Shown here one piece after another: positions 61,868-64,000 of a stretch of 64,000 bases of DNA (position 1 is the stretch's first letter; every line of letters starts with the position of its first letter). Source of the stretch: Sipunculus nudus (taxonomy: Eukaryota; Annelida; Sipuncula; Golfingiida; Sipunculidae); NCBI GenBank assembly GCA_026874595.1, contig CM049310.1:44361058-44425057 (forward strand), written 5' to 3'. Under the pieces are notes generated by a model, which was given only the letters and a program-made list of their open reading frames with translations, was not told where the DNA came from and made no database searches. A program made the translations under genes and the position numbers.

Positions 61868-62047
61868 AAATATTTTTCCATCAAATAATTAATACACGCG
61901 TCACATGTATGTCAAATTCAGCTGATCGTTATGGTCCATGGGCCACTTGTTAAACGGAAATATTTTTCCATCAAATAATTAATACACGCGTCACATGTAT
62001 GTCAAATTCAGCTGATCGTTATGGTCCATGGGCCACTTGTTAAACGG
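61868..62047. repeat. Exact 90-bp tandem duplication
   Basis: 61868-61957 and 61958-62047 read the same, covering the repeat tail and its flank. Confidence 0.95.
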
Positions 62048-64000
62048 AAAGCAGAGGTTTGTAAAAAATAAAGGTAAATATTCTACAGCCACAGCATATA
62101 ATATGCATATTTTATACACATTTACAATGATCATTGATAATCACAAAAATCTTATATATAAAGCTTTTATACCTACTTGTAGGCATTGATGAACTGAAGT
62201 GATCATAAGTTAATGTTTCAGTTGTGTGTTTAGGTACTACTTCTATATTTCACTAATAGGACCTCTTATGTTCTGAACATACAGTGACTTAACACTTTGA
62301 AAACATCTGATTTCTTTAAATGACTGGGTACAGCAGTTATCTTGACTTTTAAGCAATTGTCTTGTAACCAAATGCTGTATAACGTTTGATTCCAGAATTT
62401 GAACTGCCATTAAAACAACTGTGACCGTTTAATTCTATACCAGATCCCGAATAACTTACTTTCCGAACATCCACCCTCTGAACCAGCTGTTCCTTCCAAG
62501 AGCGCCACCTAGTGGCAGAGTTAGAGTCGCATCAGCATCCAGTAATGTTTGGAGGCAGAATGTTTCCACTTCTATGTCATGTTATAATAGTATGTTAAAA
62601 CGTCTTTAAGTATTCTATATTAACATGCTTCAAATTAACTCTTTTGCTTTTATTCGATGGTCTCGCAGATCCATAATAAATAGAATTTTAACATTTCATT
62701 AATATTTAAGTTGATACATTCCGTCTTTGTAACCTTTTCTTACGTATTGCTGACACTATGCACACCCTATCAGTGCCACTACAGTGTGTGCCTAATGCTG
62801 CATTTGTTGCCATTGCGATATATGAGGATCATCAGATGTACTATCGGACGGACCCCGGAGGATGGGGATGTTGCCATGATTACACAGTAATCATTTTCTA
62901 GCATAAAATTTTAGTTATTTTACTTCTATTTTATCTATATTATTTTCATTTATGATTATCCACGCCCTTTTGTCCATCTCTCTAAGAGAAACCTCGTAAT
63001 CACATGCAGGCAGGCTGTTCATCACATTTGCAGAGCTGCCACACTGCGCAGACTTGGGCTTTGCTGTTTAGGGATGGTTGGAGTTAAAATCTGGCCCCAA
63101 CAATGCACCGGAGCTTCAAAATACAACAGCGGCGGTGCAGTGAAGAGGACAATGTGTAGTCCGCTCATGTGTATTGGATGTCTCAAGACAGATTACTAAA
63201 ACATTGGTGTTTATGTGGTAACGACTTTACGGAATAAGTAATATTGTGAAAGCATGCGCATGTGAAATGTAAACAGAAGCTGTTTCTAAGAAATGTAACA
63301 ATCTTTTGTTCTGAAGTTTGACATTTGAGACAAGCAGTCCCGGCCGTCCAACAGTGCCCAAACAGAAGAGATCCGTTTCGAGTAGAAACGACCTCTGGCG
63401 GGAGTGTGCAGAGCTGCAACTTTTATAGATACCGATACCCTCCGTCACCAGCACTATCTGTGTACGACCCTAATTGTGGCTGGACAAACAGACTTCGTCA
63501 TGACGTGTCTTATAGTATCACCTTTTAGATTTTAATTACTACATTCTTAGAAAATTGAATGGACTAAAGGGACAGTTTCTCAAAGTACTGTGCCAATACT
63601 ACATAGGACACTTTCAAAGATAGGTATTCAAACACAAACAGCCCCATAATAATGTGCAATACCAGGTAATTTCTCACTGTCAACCTGATATAGATTGAAA
63701 ACACATGCAGAGTAACCACACCTAAGAAAATTAATCGAAGCTAGTTAAACATGGATGGGTTATGTCATGCAATTTCGAAAATTCCATTGAGTAAATAAGT
63801 CAAGTATAATATCCACTATAATGGGGTACCTGTTTGTCTTATAAATTTACTTTTCACACCTATATTTATTTGTGTTTACGTCTTTATATCATAACTGGCC
63901 CTGCGTTTTAGTATAAAATAAAAATAAATGATTATTTCGATTGGCTCCTGCATAATTGTACTCATTTCTGATCATCATCTCCGTAATAAAATGTAAGTGA
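62048..64000. other. Right-edge sequence, no named feature
   Basis: The composition becomes less AT-rich at about 63.0-63.5 kb, but I find no convincing exon, repeat or RNA gene. Open frames there (63183-63528) overlap on both strands and resemble nothing I know. Confidence 0.5.

Larger units (their letters stand above)
59072..62047 (+). mobile_element. Hairpin-headed dispersed repeat, copy 4 (interrupted)
   Basis: AGCTCAGCTGAC, loop AGAAA, GTCATCTGAGCT at 59072-59100. The core repeats phrases such as ACCTAGAAACTTCTGA and CACTGTGACCTATATTCTGT at about 120-150 bp. A hAT-like element at 59700-60963 splits it. The tail, with GGTCCATGGGCCACTTGTT, is present twice as an exact 90-bp tandem duplication. 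Confidence 0.7.

Noticed and set aside
63183-63528. A first exon of a further gene at the right edge
   Set aside because: Frames are open on both strands at once with no start context or recognised residues; it cannot be decided from the sequence.

Overview
The window is animal nuclear DNA: AT-rich, with multi-exon GT-AG genes and a very high load of dispersed repeats. The repeat types (TCCG-rich heads, AGCTCAGCTGA hairpins, ATGCCCCCGCC ends, TATCTCGT foldback arrays) and the animal gene content suggest a lophotrochozoan, most likely a bivalve mollusc. The species call is inference; the rest is read from the sequence.

Two host genes, both on the + strand, frame a repeat-filled interval. At the left edge (2-17784) is the 3' three quarters of folylpolyglutamate synthase (FPGS): twelve confidently placed exons, plus two doubtful small in-phase exons, spread over introns stuffed with tandem and dispersed repeats. 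On the right (52854-58376) is a three-exon gene for a Patched-related membrane protein of 904 residues with a sterol-sensing domain. The genes show no functional link.

Between them (about 17.8-52.8 kb) is intergenic DNA built almost wholly of mobile elements: a 2.1 kb terminal-inverted-repeat element with palindromic arrays and 8 bp target duplications; copies of a dispersed repeat with a 12 bp hairpin at its head and a TGACCCATGGGTCA palindrome near its tail; arrays with periods of about 140-150 bp; and a complete Ty3/Gypsy LTR retrotransposon at 32385-46667.

The retrotransposon is the main object. It has a TTTG target duplication, LTRs of equal length (2373 bp once a later insert is removed) with no difference where compared, an 18-nt tRNA-Pro-type primer binding site, an intact gag, a textbook -1 frameshift site (GGGAAAC, hairpin and possible pseudoknot) and an intact pol (protease, RT, RNase H, integrase). 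Each LTR holds an exact 61-bp direct repeat. Copy 1 lies just downstream of promoter motifs (CCAAT, ETS-like, CRE) and ends in CAG|GTTAGT, a splice donor. Copy 2 lies just downstream of AATAAA and ends in a strong splice acceptor. Splicing between them would join copy 1 to U5 and give exactly the sequence of copy 2 plus U5. This suggests a retrotransposon that carries a 2.06 kb intron inside its LTR and uses the duplicated 61-mer as R, so the intron survives each round of reverse transcription. A 3.3 kb element with CAC...GTG ends and a 5-bp target duplication has since inserted into that LTR intron of the 5' LTR only; it contains gene-like exons on the minus strand.

The right end (59-62 kb) is another hairpin-headed repeat interrupted by a hAT-like element. 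The last 2 kb show nothing I can name.
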